Below, piece after piece: positions 25,427 through 34,013 of a stretch of DNA of 64,000 nucleotides (its first letter is position 1; the number at the start of each line of letters is the position of its first letter). Where the stretch lies: NCBI RefSeq assembly GCF_030124175.1, contig NZ_JASKMT010000001.1, positions 186,001-250,000 on the forward strand, read 5' to 3'. Both the position numbers and the translations under genes were made by a program. The stretch comes from Streptomyces sp. 549. GTDB lineage: Bacteria > Actinomycetota > Actinomycetes > Streptomycetales > Streptomycetaceae. A model generated the notes under the pieces. That model was not told where the DNA came from and searched no databases. It saw only the letters and a list, made by a program, of their open reading frames with translations.

Positions 25427-26352
25427 CGAAGTGCCGCCCCGGTCTGGCGCAGGCGGGTGAGCCGGCCGGCCCTGGGCGGGCCGGCGAGGACGTCGAAGCC
25501 GGCAGCGGCGATCGCGTCGGCCGCGGCCCGCCCTCCGCCGACGAAGCCCGCCAGCAGCAGGCGCAGCCGTCCGGGGACGCTGCGGACGAGCGGGGCGCCC
25601 TCGTCGAGCAGCACGCGGGCCCGCTCGGTCTCCCAGGCGACCAGGGCCCGCAGGGACGCGGAGGCCGTCGGCGCGTCGAGGTCGGCCTCGCGGACGTGGA
25701 AGCGCGCCATGTCCTCGGCGGGCAGGTAGACGCGGTCGCGGGCGCGGTCCTCGGCAACGTCCTGGAGGTGCTCGACGATCTGCAGCGCGGTGCAGATCGC
25801 GTCGGAGCGGCGTACCCGCTCCGGGCTGGTGGTGCCGGTGACGGCCAGTACCAGTCGGCCCACCGGGTTGGCGGACAGCTCGCAGTAGCCGAGCAGGTCC
25901 TCCCAGGTGGCGTAGCGGGTGACCCGCTGGTCCTGCCGGTTGGCCTCGATCAGCGCGTGGAAGGGCTGCTCGGTGAGTCCGTGGCGGGCGACGACCGGGA
26001 CGAGCGCCGCGAGCAGCGGGTGGCCGGGGCCGGAGGCGTCGGGGCGGCCGTGGCCGGGGGTCCCTGCCACGCGGAAGACCCGGTGCAGGTCGGACTCCAG
26101 CGCGTCGAGCAGTGCGAGGCGGTCCTCGGCGTGCTCCGGTGCGACACCCAGGGCGCGGGCGTCGCCGCCGCCGGGCGCGAGGTCGCCGTCACCGATGTCG
26201 TCGACCAGCCGGGCGTAGCCGTAGACGGCCATCAGGCCGTCGCGCCAGGCTTCGGGGAGGAAGCGCGGCGCCACGGGGAAGTTCTCCCGTGCGGCCTGGT
26301 CGAGCACCGAGTCGACCTGCGGCTGGGACTGCGGCTGTGCCGGCGCGCTCAT
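25423..26352 (-). CDS. hpnC: Hydroxysqualene synthase HpnC
   Basis: A 309-residue squalene synthase homologue that converts presqualene diphosphate to hydroxysqualene. Motifs: NFPVAPRFLPEAWRDGLMAVYGYARLVDDIGD near the N-terminus and EHLQDVAEDRARDRVYLP. The ATG at 26352 gives the usual length; an in-frame GTG at 26415 would add 21 polar residues, and neither has a strong ribosome site. It is the first gene of the squalene operon. Confidence 0.9.
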   Translation of the reverse strand: MSAPAQPQSQPQVDSVLDQAARENFPVAPRFLPEAWRDGLMAVYGYARLVDDIGDGDLAPGGGDARALGVAPEHAEDRLALLDALESDLHRVFRVAGTPGHGRPDASGPGHPLLAALVPVVARHGLTEQPFHALIEANRQDQRVTRYATWEDLLGYCELSANPVGRLVLAVTGTTSPERVRRSDAICTALQIVEHLQDVAEDRARDRVYLPAEDMARFHVREADLDAPTASASLRALVAWETERARVLLDEGAPLVRSVPGRLRLLLAGFVGGGRAAADAIAAAGFDVLAGPPRAGRLTRLRQTGAALR

Positions 26353-26410
26353 CGTGTGCTGCCCGATGCCATCGCTGTCACTCTTCCGTCTCTCCGTCGG
26401 ATCCCGAGCA

Positions 26411-26434
26411 GTCACATTCGTGACAGAAAGTGAC
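26411..26434. promoter_or_regulatory. Possible operator upstream of hpnC
   Basis: GTCAC-ATTC-GTGAC (26411-26424), followed after 5 nt by a third GTGAC (26430-26434). It lies just upstream of hpnC in its promoter region. The regulator is unknown. Confidence 0.4.
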
Positions 26435-26512
26435 TAATCAGACACTCGTCAAGTCTACGTGTCCGGTTCCCCCGGTGATGGAAGGCCCGCCTGTGGTGTC
26501 CGGCACACGAGG

Positions 26513-26537
26513 GAGGCCCCCGCCAGGCGGGGGCCTC
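26513..26537. terminator. 11-bp hairpin terminator of the surface-glycan operon
   Basis: GAGGCCCCCGC, CAG, GCGGGGGCCTC: a perfect stem with a 3-nt loop, 27 bp beyond the stop of the ABC exporter ATPase at 26565. It separates that operon from the squalene operon promoter. Confidence 0.8.
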
Positions 26538-26564
26538 GATAGGGTTACTGTCGGTGTACGCCGC

Positions 26565-27380
26565 TCACCTGTTGGTGAACTTCTCGTACTCCTTGAGCAC
26601 GTCCTCGGTGGGACCGTCCATGCGCAGCGTCCCGCTCTCCAGCCACAGCACCCGTTCGCAGGTGTCCCGGATGGACTTGTTGTTGTGGCTGACCAGGAAG
26701 ACCGTGCCGGCCTCGGCCCGCAGCTCGCGGATGCGTGCCTCTGAGCGCTTCTGGAACTTCTTGTCGCCGGTGGCCAGCGCCTCGTCGATCATCAGCACGT
26801 CGTGGTCCTTGGCCGCCGCGATGGAGAACCGCAGCCGGGCGGACATGCCTGACGAGTACGTGCGCATCGGCAGGCTGATGAAGTCGCCCTTGTCGTTGAT
26901 GCCGGAGAACTCGACGATGCCGTCGAACCGCTCCCGCACCTGATCGCGGCTCATGCCCATGGCGAGCCCGCCGAGCACCACGTTGCGCTCGCCGGTGAGG
27001 TCGTTCATCAGCGCGGCGTTCACGCCCAGCAGCGAGGGCTGGCCGTCGGTGTAGACCCGGCCGCGCTCGGCCGGCAGCAGCCCGGCGACGGCCCGCAGCA
27101 GGGTGGACTTGCCCGAGCCGTTGGAGCCGATGAGTCCGATCGCCTCACCCCGGTAGGCGGTGAAGCTGACGCCCTTCACGGCGTGCACCTCCCGCACGCC
27201 GCCGCCCGGCTTGCGGCGCACGATGCGGCTGAGCGCGGAGGTGGCGCTGCCCTTGCCGCGGGTACCGCCGTAGACCCGGTACACGATGTGCAGGTCGTCG
27301 CAGATGACGGTGGGGACGCGCCCGGCCTCTGGGCGGTCCGCGGTCTCGCTCGGGGGGCTCGTCGACTCAGCCACGGCCAT
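26565..27380 (-). CDS. Polysaccharide/teichoic-type ABC exporter ATPase (TagH-like)
   Basis: A 271-residue ATPase. Walker A GSNGSGKST is at 85-93, the signature is YSSGMSARLRFSIA, the Walker B VLMIDEALATGD. This signature variant is typical of ATPases that export O-antigen, teichoic acid and related glycans (TagH, Wzt). The ATG at 27380 has GGAGGAG upstream and overlaps the permease stop by 14 bp. It lacks the C-terminal carbohydrate-binding domain found in some Wzt proteins. Confidence 0.92.
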   Translation of the reverse strand: MAVAESTSPPSETADRPEAGRVPTVICDDLHIVYRVYGGTRGKGSATSALSRIVRRKPGGGVREVHAVKGVSFTAYRGEAIGLIGSNGSGKSTLLRAVAGLLPAERGRVYTDGQPSLLGVNAALMNDLTGERNVVLGGLAMGMSRDQVRERFDGIVEFSGINDKGDFISLPMRTYSSGMSARLRFSIAAAKDHDVLMIDEALATGDKKFQKRSEARIRELRAEAGTVFLVSHNNKSIRDTCERVLWLESGTLRMDGPTEDVLKEYEKFTNR

Positions 27381-28305
27381 AACGCTCCTCCGCCTTCCAG
27401 AAGTACACAAAGCCGAGCACGGCCACCACCAGGGCCCAGCCGACCGCGAGCGCCCAGACGTGCGGCGGCAGGTACTCGGCTCCGTAGCCGTCGATCAGGG
27501 CGAACCTGATCAGGTCCATGTAGACGGCCGCCGGGTTCCACATCAGCACGTCGGCGACCCAGGTGGGGACGTTCTCCCGGTCCTTCAGCATCAGCGGGAT
27601 GCTGAACAGCACACCGGAGGCGTACATCCAGGTGCGCAGCACGAACGGCATCAGTTGGGCGAGGTCGGGGGTCTTCGCGCCCATCCTGGCCAGGATCAGC
27701 GACAGCCCGACGTTGAAGACGAACTGCAGCACCAGGACCGGCAGGACCAGCAGCCAGGACAGTCTCGGGTAGTTGCCGAACGACACCACGAAGACGAACA
27801 CGATCGCCATCGAGTACAGCAGCTGCTGGAGCTGCTGGAGCGCGAAGGAGATCGGCAGCGAGGCACGTGGGAAGTGCAGCGCCCTCACCAGCCCGAGGTT
27901 GCCGGAGATGGCCCGCACCCCCGACAGCGCGGAACTCTGCGTGAAGGTGAAGACGAACACCCCGATCACCAGGAACGGGATGTAGTCGGTGATCGGCATG
28001 CCGCGCCCAGCACGAAGGATCAGGCCGAAGATGAGGAAGTAGACGCCCGCGTTGAGCAGCGGCGTCATCACCTGCCACATCTGACCGAGCTTGGCCTGGC
28101 TGTACTGGGCGTGCAGCTTCGCGCGGGAGAAGGTCAGGATGAAGTGCCGACGGCTCCACAGCTGGCGCACGTACGCGGCCAGCGAGGGCCGGGCCCCGCT
28201 CACCGTCAGGCCGTACTTCGCCGCGAGCTCGGTCGGGGACAGACCGTCGTCGGGGGAGTTCTGCGCGTTCTCAGCGACCGCACCGTCGTGCGTGGACTCG
28301 CTCAC
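27367..28305 (-). CDS. Polysaccharide/teichoic-type ABC exporter permease (TagG-like)
   Basis: A 312-residue ABC-2 type permease with about six transmembrane helices. A conserved cytoplasmic N-terminus (SRAKLHAQYSQAKLGQMWQV) precedes the first helix, and MPFVLRTWMYASGVLFSIPL is typical of TagG/Wzm. It partners the TagH-like ATPase. The start is taken as the GTG at 28305 (VSESTHDG...); the GAGGA site is about 13 nt upstream, longer than normal, so the start is moderately certain. Confidence 0.9.
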   Translation of the reverse strand: MSESTHDGAVAENAQNSPDDGLSPTELAAKYGLTVSGARPSLAAYVRQLWSRRHFILTFSRAKLHAQYSQAKLGQMWQVMTPLLNAGVYFLIFGLILRAGRGMPITDYIPFLVIGVFVFTFTQSSALSGVRAISGNLGLVRALHFPRASLPISFALQQLQQLLYSMAIVFVFVVSFGNYPRLSWLLVLPVLVLQFVFNVGLSLILARMGAKTPDLAQLMPFVLRTWMYASGVLFSIPLMLKDRENVPTWVADVLMWNPAAVYMDLIRFALIDGYGAEYLPPHVWALAVGWALVVAVLGFVYFWKAEERYGRG

Positions 28306-28367
28306 GTTGAAACTTTCGTCCTCACTCTGCAGGGGCGTGAAGTCCGATGCTCTCAGACCCAGGCGTG

Positions 28368-29264
28368 TCAGATGACCGGAGGGCGGCCCAGGCGGGCCAT
28401 GCGCCACACCGTACGCCACTTCATCGGGCGGCGAGGACCGCACGGCGTCGCCCAGCCCTCGCGGAAACCGCCCAGCCAGGCGCGCAGCGCGGGGCGGGAC
28501 GGGCGGCGCAGCAACGTGAGCAGCAGCCACACCCCGAGGTAGACGGGGACCAGCGGGAGGGGGAGGTTGCGGCGGGCCAGCCAGACCCGGTTGCGGGCCA
28601 CCATGCGGTGGTAGACGGCGTGCCGGGCCGGTGACGTGGTGGGGTGGTGCAGCACCATGTCGGCCCGGTAGTCGATGTTCCAGCCGGCGTCCAGCGCCCG
28701 CCAGGCCAGGTCGGTCTCCTCGTGCGCGTAGAAGAACTCGGCGGGCAGTGCGCCGACCTCGGCCAGCACCTCGGTGCGGACCGCGCTGGCGCCGCCCAGG
28801 AAGGTGGTGGCCTTCGAGGAGCGCATCGGGTCGGCGGCGCGCAGCCGCGGCACGTGCCGCCGCTGGGTGGCTCCGGTGTCGGGGTCGGCGATGCGGAAGC
28901 TGATGATGCCCAGCCGCGGGTCGTCGGCGAACGCCTGCCGGCACAGCTGGGCGGTGTCGGTACCGGGCAGCAGGCCGTCGTCGTCGAGGAACAGCACCGC
29001 GTCGACGTCCCGCCCGTCCGGGCCGAACGCCTCGACGCCGACGTTGCGCCCGCCGGGGATGCCCAGGTTCTCGGGCAGTTCGACGGTACGCAGGCCGCCG
29101 GGCGGCGAGGGCAGTTCGGGCAGCGGGGCGCCGTTGCCGACGACGACCACCTCGACCGGGTCGCCCTCCTGCCTGGCGACCGAGTCGAGCAGGGCGCGCA
29201 GTTCCTCGGGCCGGTTGCCCATGGTGAGCACGACCGCGCCGAGGCGCATCGCGGGGGCGGTCAT
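28368..29264 (-). CDS. Family 2 glycosyltransferase
   Basis: A 298-residue GT-A fold transferase related to rhamnosyl/galactofuranosyl transferases. Motifs: VVLTMGNRPEELRALLDSV at the N-terminus, NLGIPGGRNVG, the metal-binding FLDDDG, and AHEETDLAWRALDAGW near the base region. Its ATG overlaps the stop of the CDP-alcohol transferase (ATGA). It probably decorates or extends the polymer exported by TagGH. Confidence 0.9.
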   Translation of the reverse strand: MTAPAMRLGAVVLTMGNRPEELRALLDSVARQEGDPVEVVVVGNGAPLPELPSPPGGLRTVELPENLGIPGGRNVGVEAFGPDGRDVDAVLFLDDDGLLPGTDTAQLCRQAFADDPRLGIISFRIADPDTGATQRRHVPRLRAADPMRSSKATTFLGGASAVRTEVLAEVGALPAEFFYAHEETDLAWRALDAGWNIDYRADMVLHHPTTSPARHAVYHRMVARNRVWLARRNLPLPLVPVYLGVWLLLTLLRRPSRPALRAWLGGFREGWATPCGPRRPMKWRTVWRMARLGRPPVI

Positions 29265-30046
29265 CGCAGCCTGCTGGAGGCGAGGATGGACACCAGGTGC
29301 AGCACGGTCTGCAGCACCGCCACGGCGGCCAGGACGACCACGCCGAGCCGGGTGAAGAACAGCCCGCCGGCGAAGAAATCAGCGATCGCGACGGCCAGGA
29401 TGAACAGCGAGGCCTCGACGCCGCCGACGAGGCGGTGGAACTTCAGCGCCGCCGCGGCCCGCCGGGCCACCGCCAGGCCGGAGGAGCGCGGCACTGCGGC
29501 CTCGTCGGTGACCGCGGCCAGTCCGCTGCGGCCCCTGGCCACGTCCACCAGGTCGGTCTCGGCCTTGATCAGGATCGCGCCGAGCGCCGCCAGTGTGCCC
29601 AGGAACGCCCACATCCACTGGGTGGTGGCGCCCTCCTGGTGGAACAGGTCGGCGGCCCGCAGGCCGAAGCCGACGAGCAGTGCCGCCTCGCACAGGTAGT
29701 GGCCGACCCGGTCGAGGTAGACGCCGGTGATGGACGTCTGCTTGCGCCAGCGGGCGATCTCGCCGTCGACGCAGTCCAGCAGCAGGTACAGCTGGATCAG
29801 CACCGCGGCCAGCAGCGCGCCGGTGAGCCCCGGGATGAGCAGCGCCGCGCCGGCGGCGAACCCGGCGACCACCATGAGGTAGGTCAACTGGTTCGGCGTG
29901 ATCCGGGTGTTCACCAGGTACCGGTCGCACCGCAGCGAGATCTCCCGCATGTACAGGCGACCGGCCCAGTGTTCACCGCTGCGCCGGTCCTTGACGCCCT
30001 CCGGGTGGACGACCGGCCGGAGTTCAGCTACTGACGGCTTTTGCAT
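29261..30046 (-). CDS. CDP-alcohol phosphatidyltransferase family protein with an Asp-to-His change
   Basis: A 261-residue integral membrane protein with about six helices. The family signature D-x2-DG-x2-AR-x8-G-x3-D-x3-D is present as D91-CV-D94-G-EI-A98-R99...G108-VYL-D112-RVG-H116; the last Asp, usually the general base, is His. It should transfer a phospho-alcohol from a CDP-activated donor. It overlaps the dehydrogenase gene by 23 bp. Either this is a distinct subfamily using His, or the protein has a modified activity. Confidence 0.88.
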   Translation of the reverse strand: MQKPSVAELRPVVHPEGVKDRRSGEHWAGRLYMREISLRCDRYLVNTRITPNQLTYLMVVAGFAAGAALLIPGLTGALLAAVLIQLYLLLDCVDGEIARWRKQTSITGVYLDRVGHYLCEAALLVGFGLRAADLFHQEGATTQWMWAFLGTLAALGAILIKAETDLVDVARGRSGLAAVTDEAAVPRSSGLAVARRAAAALKFHRLVGGVEASLFILAVAIADFFAGGLFFTRLGVVVLAAVAVLQTVLHLVSILASSRLR

Positions 30047-31088
30047 AGTCGGCGTACGCGTCCCTGATCTGGTCGGTGGACAGGTCCAGGTGTTCCAGGA
30101 TGGTGTAGCGCCCGGGGCGGGTCTGCGGCGCGTACTCCAGGGCCGTGACGAACTCCTCGTCGCTGAACCCGATCTCGCCGGGCAGCACGGGCAGCCCGTG
30201 GCGGCGCAGCACCTCGGCCATCAGCGCGGACTCGGCGTGCGCGCCGCGCAGGTGCATGGCGAACGCGGCGCCGAGGCCGCACTGCTCGCCGTGCAGCGCG
30301 GAGCGCTTGGGGAAGAGCAGGTCCAGCGAGTGGCAGATCTCGTGGCAGGCCCCCGAGGCCGGGCGGCTGTCGCCGGCGATGGACATGGAGATGCCGGTGA
30401 GCACCAGCGCCTCGGCGAGGATGACGAGGAAGTCGTCGTCGCCGACACCGCCGGGGTGGCGCAGCACGGAGTCGCCGGCGCTGCGGGCCATGGCGGCGGC
30501 CAGGCCCTCGAAGGGCTCCCCGGTCTCGCGGTGGGACAGCTCCCAGTCCGCGACGGCGGACAGGTTGCTCATCGCGTCGCCGATCCCGGCCCGCACGTAG
30601 CGCACCGGGGCCTCTCGGATGACGTCCAGGTCGATGACGATGGCGATCGGGTTCGGCACACCGTAGGAGCCGCGGCCGGCGTCGTTGTCGAGGGTCGACA
30701 CCGGCGAGCACAGGCCGTCGTTGGCGAGGTTGGTGGCCACCGAGACCATGGGCAGGCCGACGCGGGCCGCCGCGTACTTGGCGGAGTCGATGACCTTGCC
30801 GCCGCCGAGGCCGACCACCGCGTCGTACCGTCCGGACCGCTTGATCTCGTCGGCCAGCCGCACGGCGCCGTCGATGGTGCCGTCGGCGCAGTCGAACCAG
30901 GTGGCGCCCGGCAGGGCGGGGGCCACGCGGTCGCGGAGCGCCTGTCCGGAGCCGCCGCTGATGGCGATGGCCAGCTTGCCGGCGGGCGAGATCCGCTGGT
31001 CGGCGAGGATCGTGGCCAGGTCGTCCAGTGCTCCGGCCCGGATGTCGACCGTCAGCGGGGACGGGATCAGTCGGGTCAGTACCGGCAC
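30024..31088 (-). CDS. Glycerol-1-phosphate dehydrogenase-like iron-containing alcohol dehydrogenase
   Basis: A 354-residue protein of the dehydroquinate synthase-like/iron-containing ADH superfamily, closest in pattern to EgsA/AraM glycerol-1-phosphate dehydrogenases. The NAD loop is GLGGGKVIDSAKYAA, then SVATNLANDG; metal ligands appear as Asp in GIGDAMSN, His in CHEICHS and His in SALHGEQC. It would reduce dihydroxyacetone phosphate to sn-glycerol-1-phosphate, giving the polyol for the neighbouring nucleotidyl- and CDP-alcohol transferases. The GTG start overlaps the upstream gene by 13 bp. Substrate is inferred from family pattern and context. Confidence 0.82.
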   Translation of the reverse strand: MPVLTRLIPSPLTVDIRAGALDDLATILADQRISPAGKLAIAISGGSGQALRDRVAPALPGATWFDCADGTIDGAVRLADEIKRSGRYDAVVGLGGGKVIDSAKYAAARVGLPMVSVATNLANDGLCSPVSTLDNDAGRGSYGVPNPIAIVIDLDVIREAPVRYVRAGIGDAMSNLSAVADWELSHRETGEPFEGLAAAMARSAGDSVLRHPGGVGDDDFLVILAEALVLTGISMSIAGDSRPASGACHEICHSLDLLFPKRSALHGEQCGLGAAFAMHLRGAHAESALMAEVLRRHGLPVLPGEIGFSDEEFVTALEYAPQTRPGRYTILEHLDLSTDQIRDAYADYAKAVSS

Positions 31089-31813
31089 GCGATCTCCCTG
31101 CCCTTGGCGAGGTCGTCGTGGTTGTCGATCTCGACCCAGCTGATGTCGCCGATGGGTTCGACGTCCACGGTGAAGCCGCGGTTGACCAGCTCCTGGTAGC
31201 CGTCCTCGTAGTAGAGGTCGGGGTCGCGCTCGAAGGTGGTCTTCAGCGCGTCGGCCAGTTCGGCGGCGGCCTCGCCCTCGATGAGGGTGACGCCGATGTA
31301 CTCGCCCGTCGCCTCGGCGGGGTCCATCAGCTTGGTGATGCGGCGCACGCCCTTGCCCGGCTCGGCGACGACCTTCATCTCCTCGTCGGCGAGCTTCTTG
31401 ACGGTGTCCAGCGCCAGGATGATCTTCTTGCCGTCGCCGCGGGCGGCGAGCAGGGTGCGCTCGACGGAGACCGGGTGCACGGTGTCGCCGTTGGCGAGGA
31501 TCACGCTGTGCTTGATCGCGTCACGCGCGCACCACAGGGAGTAGGCGTTGTTCCACTCCTCGGCCTTGTCGTTGTCGATCAGGGTGAGCTTGAGGCCGTA
31601 CTTCTCCTCCAGGGCGGCCTTGCGCTCGTAGACGGCCTCCTTGCGGTAGCCCACGACGATGGCGACGTCGGTGATGCCCACGTCCCTGAAGTTGCCCAGG
31701 GTGAGGTCGAGCACGGTGATGTCGCCGTCCACCGGCACCAGTGCCTTGGGCAGGGTGTCGGTGTAGGGACGCAGACGCCGTCCGGCGCCGGCGGCCAGCA
31801 CGAGGCCGATCAT
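31076..31813 (-). CDS. Nucleotidyltransferase (cytidylyl/sugar-nucleotide type)
   Basis: A 245-residue NTP_transferase. The N-terminal LVLAAGAGRRLRPYTDTLPK is the nucleotide-binding signature, with NNAYSLWCARD and NGDTVHP further on. The pattern recalls LicC-like phosphocholine cytidylyltransferases and inositol-1-phosphate cytidylyltransferases. Between two CDP-alcohol transferases and a polyol-phosphate dehydrogenase, it most likely makes a CDP-polyol. ATG at 31813 behind AGGAG; ATGA overlap with the upstream gene. Confidence 0.85.
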   Translation of the reverse strand: MIGLVLAAGAGRRLRPYTDTLPKALVPVDGDITVLDLTLGNFRDVGITDVAIVVGYRKEAVYERKAALEEKYGLKLTLIDNDKAEEWNNAYSLWCARDAIKHSVILANGDTVHPVSVERTLLAARGDGKKIILALDTVKKLADEEMKVVAEPGKGVRRITKLMDPAEATGEYIGVTLIEGEAAAELADALKTTFERDPDLYYEDGYQELVNRGFTVDVEPIGDISWVEIDNHDDLAKGREIACRY

Positions 31814-33588
31814 GCGGGTTCTCCTGTTTCGTCGTGTACGGCGGGCGCCCCGGAGGACGCCCAGAAGCGGATGCTCTCCGCCAGCACCACCAGCGCCAGG
31901 ACCCCCGCGAGGGCCGTCAGCGCGATGGTGAGACCTGCTGTGCCGGACCAGGCGGCGGCGGCAGCCGTCACCGCGAGGGTCCGTCCTTCGTGTCCGCCGA
32001 TCGCCCGCACCAGGCGGCGCGGGGGCGCCCCGGTGCCACCGCGGATGCGGTACACCGTGTCGTAGTGATGGTAGGCGACCGCGGCCACCAGGCCGAAAGC
32101 AGCCGGCAAGGCGCCGTTCACCTCGGACCGGGCGGCGAGCACCAGCACGGTGGTGTACTCGGCGGCGCGGAACAGCGGCGGGACCAGCCAGTCCAGCGGG
32201 CCGTCCAGCGGCCTGGCCACGGCGGAGCCGGCCAGCAGCGCGTACCCGGCGGCGGCCGGGACCGGCCACCAGCTCCCGGCGGGTGCGGCCAGCGCGGTGC
32301 CCACCACCAGTGCGGCGCCCAGGGCCGCGGTCAGCGGCGCGAGGCCGCCGGGCAGCACCCGTGCGGCGGCTGCCGCCAGCGGCCCGGTGTCGGTCAGGTC
32401 GGCGAGGGCTGCGGCGGCCCGGGGGCCGTTGCGGGTCCGGCGGTTGACGGACCGCAGGACGCGTCCGGCGGTGGTGTAGCAGGCGGCGAGCGCACAGCCG
32501 GCGAGCAGCACGGTGAGCGTGACTCGCGGTGTGGTCAGCGCGGTCAGTACCGCGATCAGCGCCCAGCGTTCGCCGATGGGCAGCACGATCATGCGGCGCG
32601 CCCACACGGTCCAGCCGACGCTGTTGAGGCGTTCGGAGAGCACTGCCGCCGGGCTGCCGCCCGACTGGCCGTCCTCGGGCCGGTCGGCCTCGTTGAACGA
32701 GAAGTCGACGACGTGGCGGACCGTCTGCAGCACCATCGCGCCCAGCGCGAGCGCCCAGACGTCGTCACCGCCGCGAGCAGCGCCGAGTGCCAGGCCGGCG
32801 TAGTAGGCGTACTCCTTCGCGCGGTCGAACGTCGCGTCCAGCCAGGCGCCGAGTGTGGAGTACTTCAGCGCGTAGCGGGCGAGTTGCCCGTCGGTGCAGT
32901 CCAGGACGAAGGACAGCAGCAGCAGTACGCCGGCGGCGACGAAGCCGCCGCGGGTGCCGGTGGCGGCGCAACCGGCCGCGACCAGCGCCGTCAGCAGGGA
33001 AGCGGTGGTGACCTGGTTGGGGGTGAGGCCGCGGCGCGCGCACCAGCGGGCGAGGTGGCGCGAGTAGGGGCTGACGCAGAAGGTGGTGAAGAAGCCGTCG
33101 CGCGACTTGACCGCCGTGCGCAGCCGGACGGCTTCGTCGTCCACGGCGGCCACCGCGGCCTGCGCGTCGGCGCGTTCGCTCTCCCCCGCGGGCACCGTGG
33201 CGACGAGCACGCCGAGTTCCGGCCGGTGGACGTCGCTGCCGGAGGCCTCCAGGGCGGCTGTGGCCCGGTCGGGCAGCGGGACCGGCCCGTCAGAGGCAGC
33301 GTCGGCGCCGGCCAGCGCCGCGGTGAGCGCCGCGGGTGCGGCGGTGAGGGCGCCGGGGACGGCCGCCGCGGCGAAGCGCGGGTCGGTCAGGGCCAGGCGC
33401 AGGCTCTGCCGGTGCCCGACGAAGTGCGCGTCGACCAGCGCGGTCCGCTCCGCTGCCGGCAGGGCGGCCAGCAGGGAGGCGGCCTCGGTGCCGTCCGCCG
33501 CCGTGAGCACGGCGAAGCCGAGGGCGCGCAGGTCGCTCTCCAGTGGCGAACCGGCGGCCGGCGTTCCGGTGAGGATGGCGGTCGACAG
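31810..33588 (-). CDS. DUF5941/CDP-alcohol phosphatidyltransferase fusion, probable CTG start
   Basis: A 592-residue protein, first in the seven-gene operon. The N-terminal domain (1-150, DUF5941-like nucleotidyltransferase remnant) begins with STAILTGTP. The membrane CDP-alcohol transferase domain has a complete signature (D230-CT-D-G-QL-AR...GAWLDATFD). More membrane helices follow. The first in-frame ATG/GTG is GTG 33510, which would cut off the conserved N-terminus. A CTG at 33588, 9 nt after AAGGAG and directly after an in-frame stop, restores it. The overlap with the next gene is ATGA. Confidence 0.78.
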   Translation of the reverse strand: MSTAILTGTPAAGSPLESDLRALGFAVLTAADGTEAASLLAALPAAERTALVDAHFVGHRQSLRLALTDPRFAAAAVPGALTAAPAALTAALAGADAASDGPVPLPDRATAALEASGSDVHRPELGVLVATVPAGESERADAQAAVAAVDDEAVRLRTAVKSRDGFFTTFCVSPYSRHLARWCARRGLTPNQVTTASLLTALVAAGCAATGTRGGFVAAGVLLLLSFVLDCTDGQLARYALKYSTLGAWLDATFDRAKEYAYYAGLALGAARGGDDVWALALGAMVLQTVRHVVDFSFNEADRPEDGQSGGSPAAVLSERLNSVGWTVWARRMIVLPIGERWALIAVLTALTTPRVTLTVLLAGCALAACYTTAGRVLRSVNRRTRNGPRAAAALADLTDTGPLAAAAARVLPGGLAPLTAALGAALVVGTALAAPAGSWWPVPAAAGYALLAGSAVARPLDGPLDWLVPPLFRAAEYTTVLVLAARSEVNGALPAAFGLVAAVAYHHYDTVYRIRGGTGAPPRRLVRAIGGHEGRTLAVTAAAAAWSGTAGLTIALTALAGVLALVVLAESIRFWASSGAPAVHDETGEPA

Positions 33589-34013
33589 ACGAACTCACTC
33601 CTTGGCGCCTTGCGACGGGTCGTCCCCGCAGCCCGGACGGTTCGCGGGCAGGACAGCGGGAGAGGTGCGCCTTCACCCGTTGGAGGGGCGGTCGCACGTC
33701 GGCAGAGGCTATCGGATCGGTGGGGACGACCGTTCACCGCGCATTCACCGCGGTCCGCTTGCGCCTGCGCGGCACAGCATTGTCGATCATGCGGGGGGCG
33801 GGCAAACCGGCGCCGGCGCCGAGCGCGGGACACGCCGGGCCGGGTGCGGCCGGAGCTGTCGCACTTCGCTGACCTGCGGGGAGAACGCCCAGCTCAGGGG
33901 ATACGACAACGGTGTTCAGTGCCGCGTTGCACATACCCCCCACCCGTAGTTCACTGAGGCGGTCCGGACACCGCAGCGGCGGTTGTCCCCAACGGTTGCG
34001 AGAGGCTTCTTCC
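33589..34013. other. 425-bp divergent intergenic region
   Basis: Promoter region of the surface-glycan operon (minus) and of the cation efflux gene (plus). It contains a short CCGGCGCCGGCGCC repeat near 33810. I see no gene and no recognisable operator. Confidence 0.45.
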
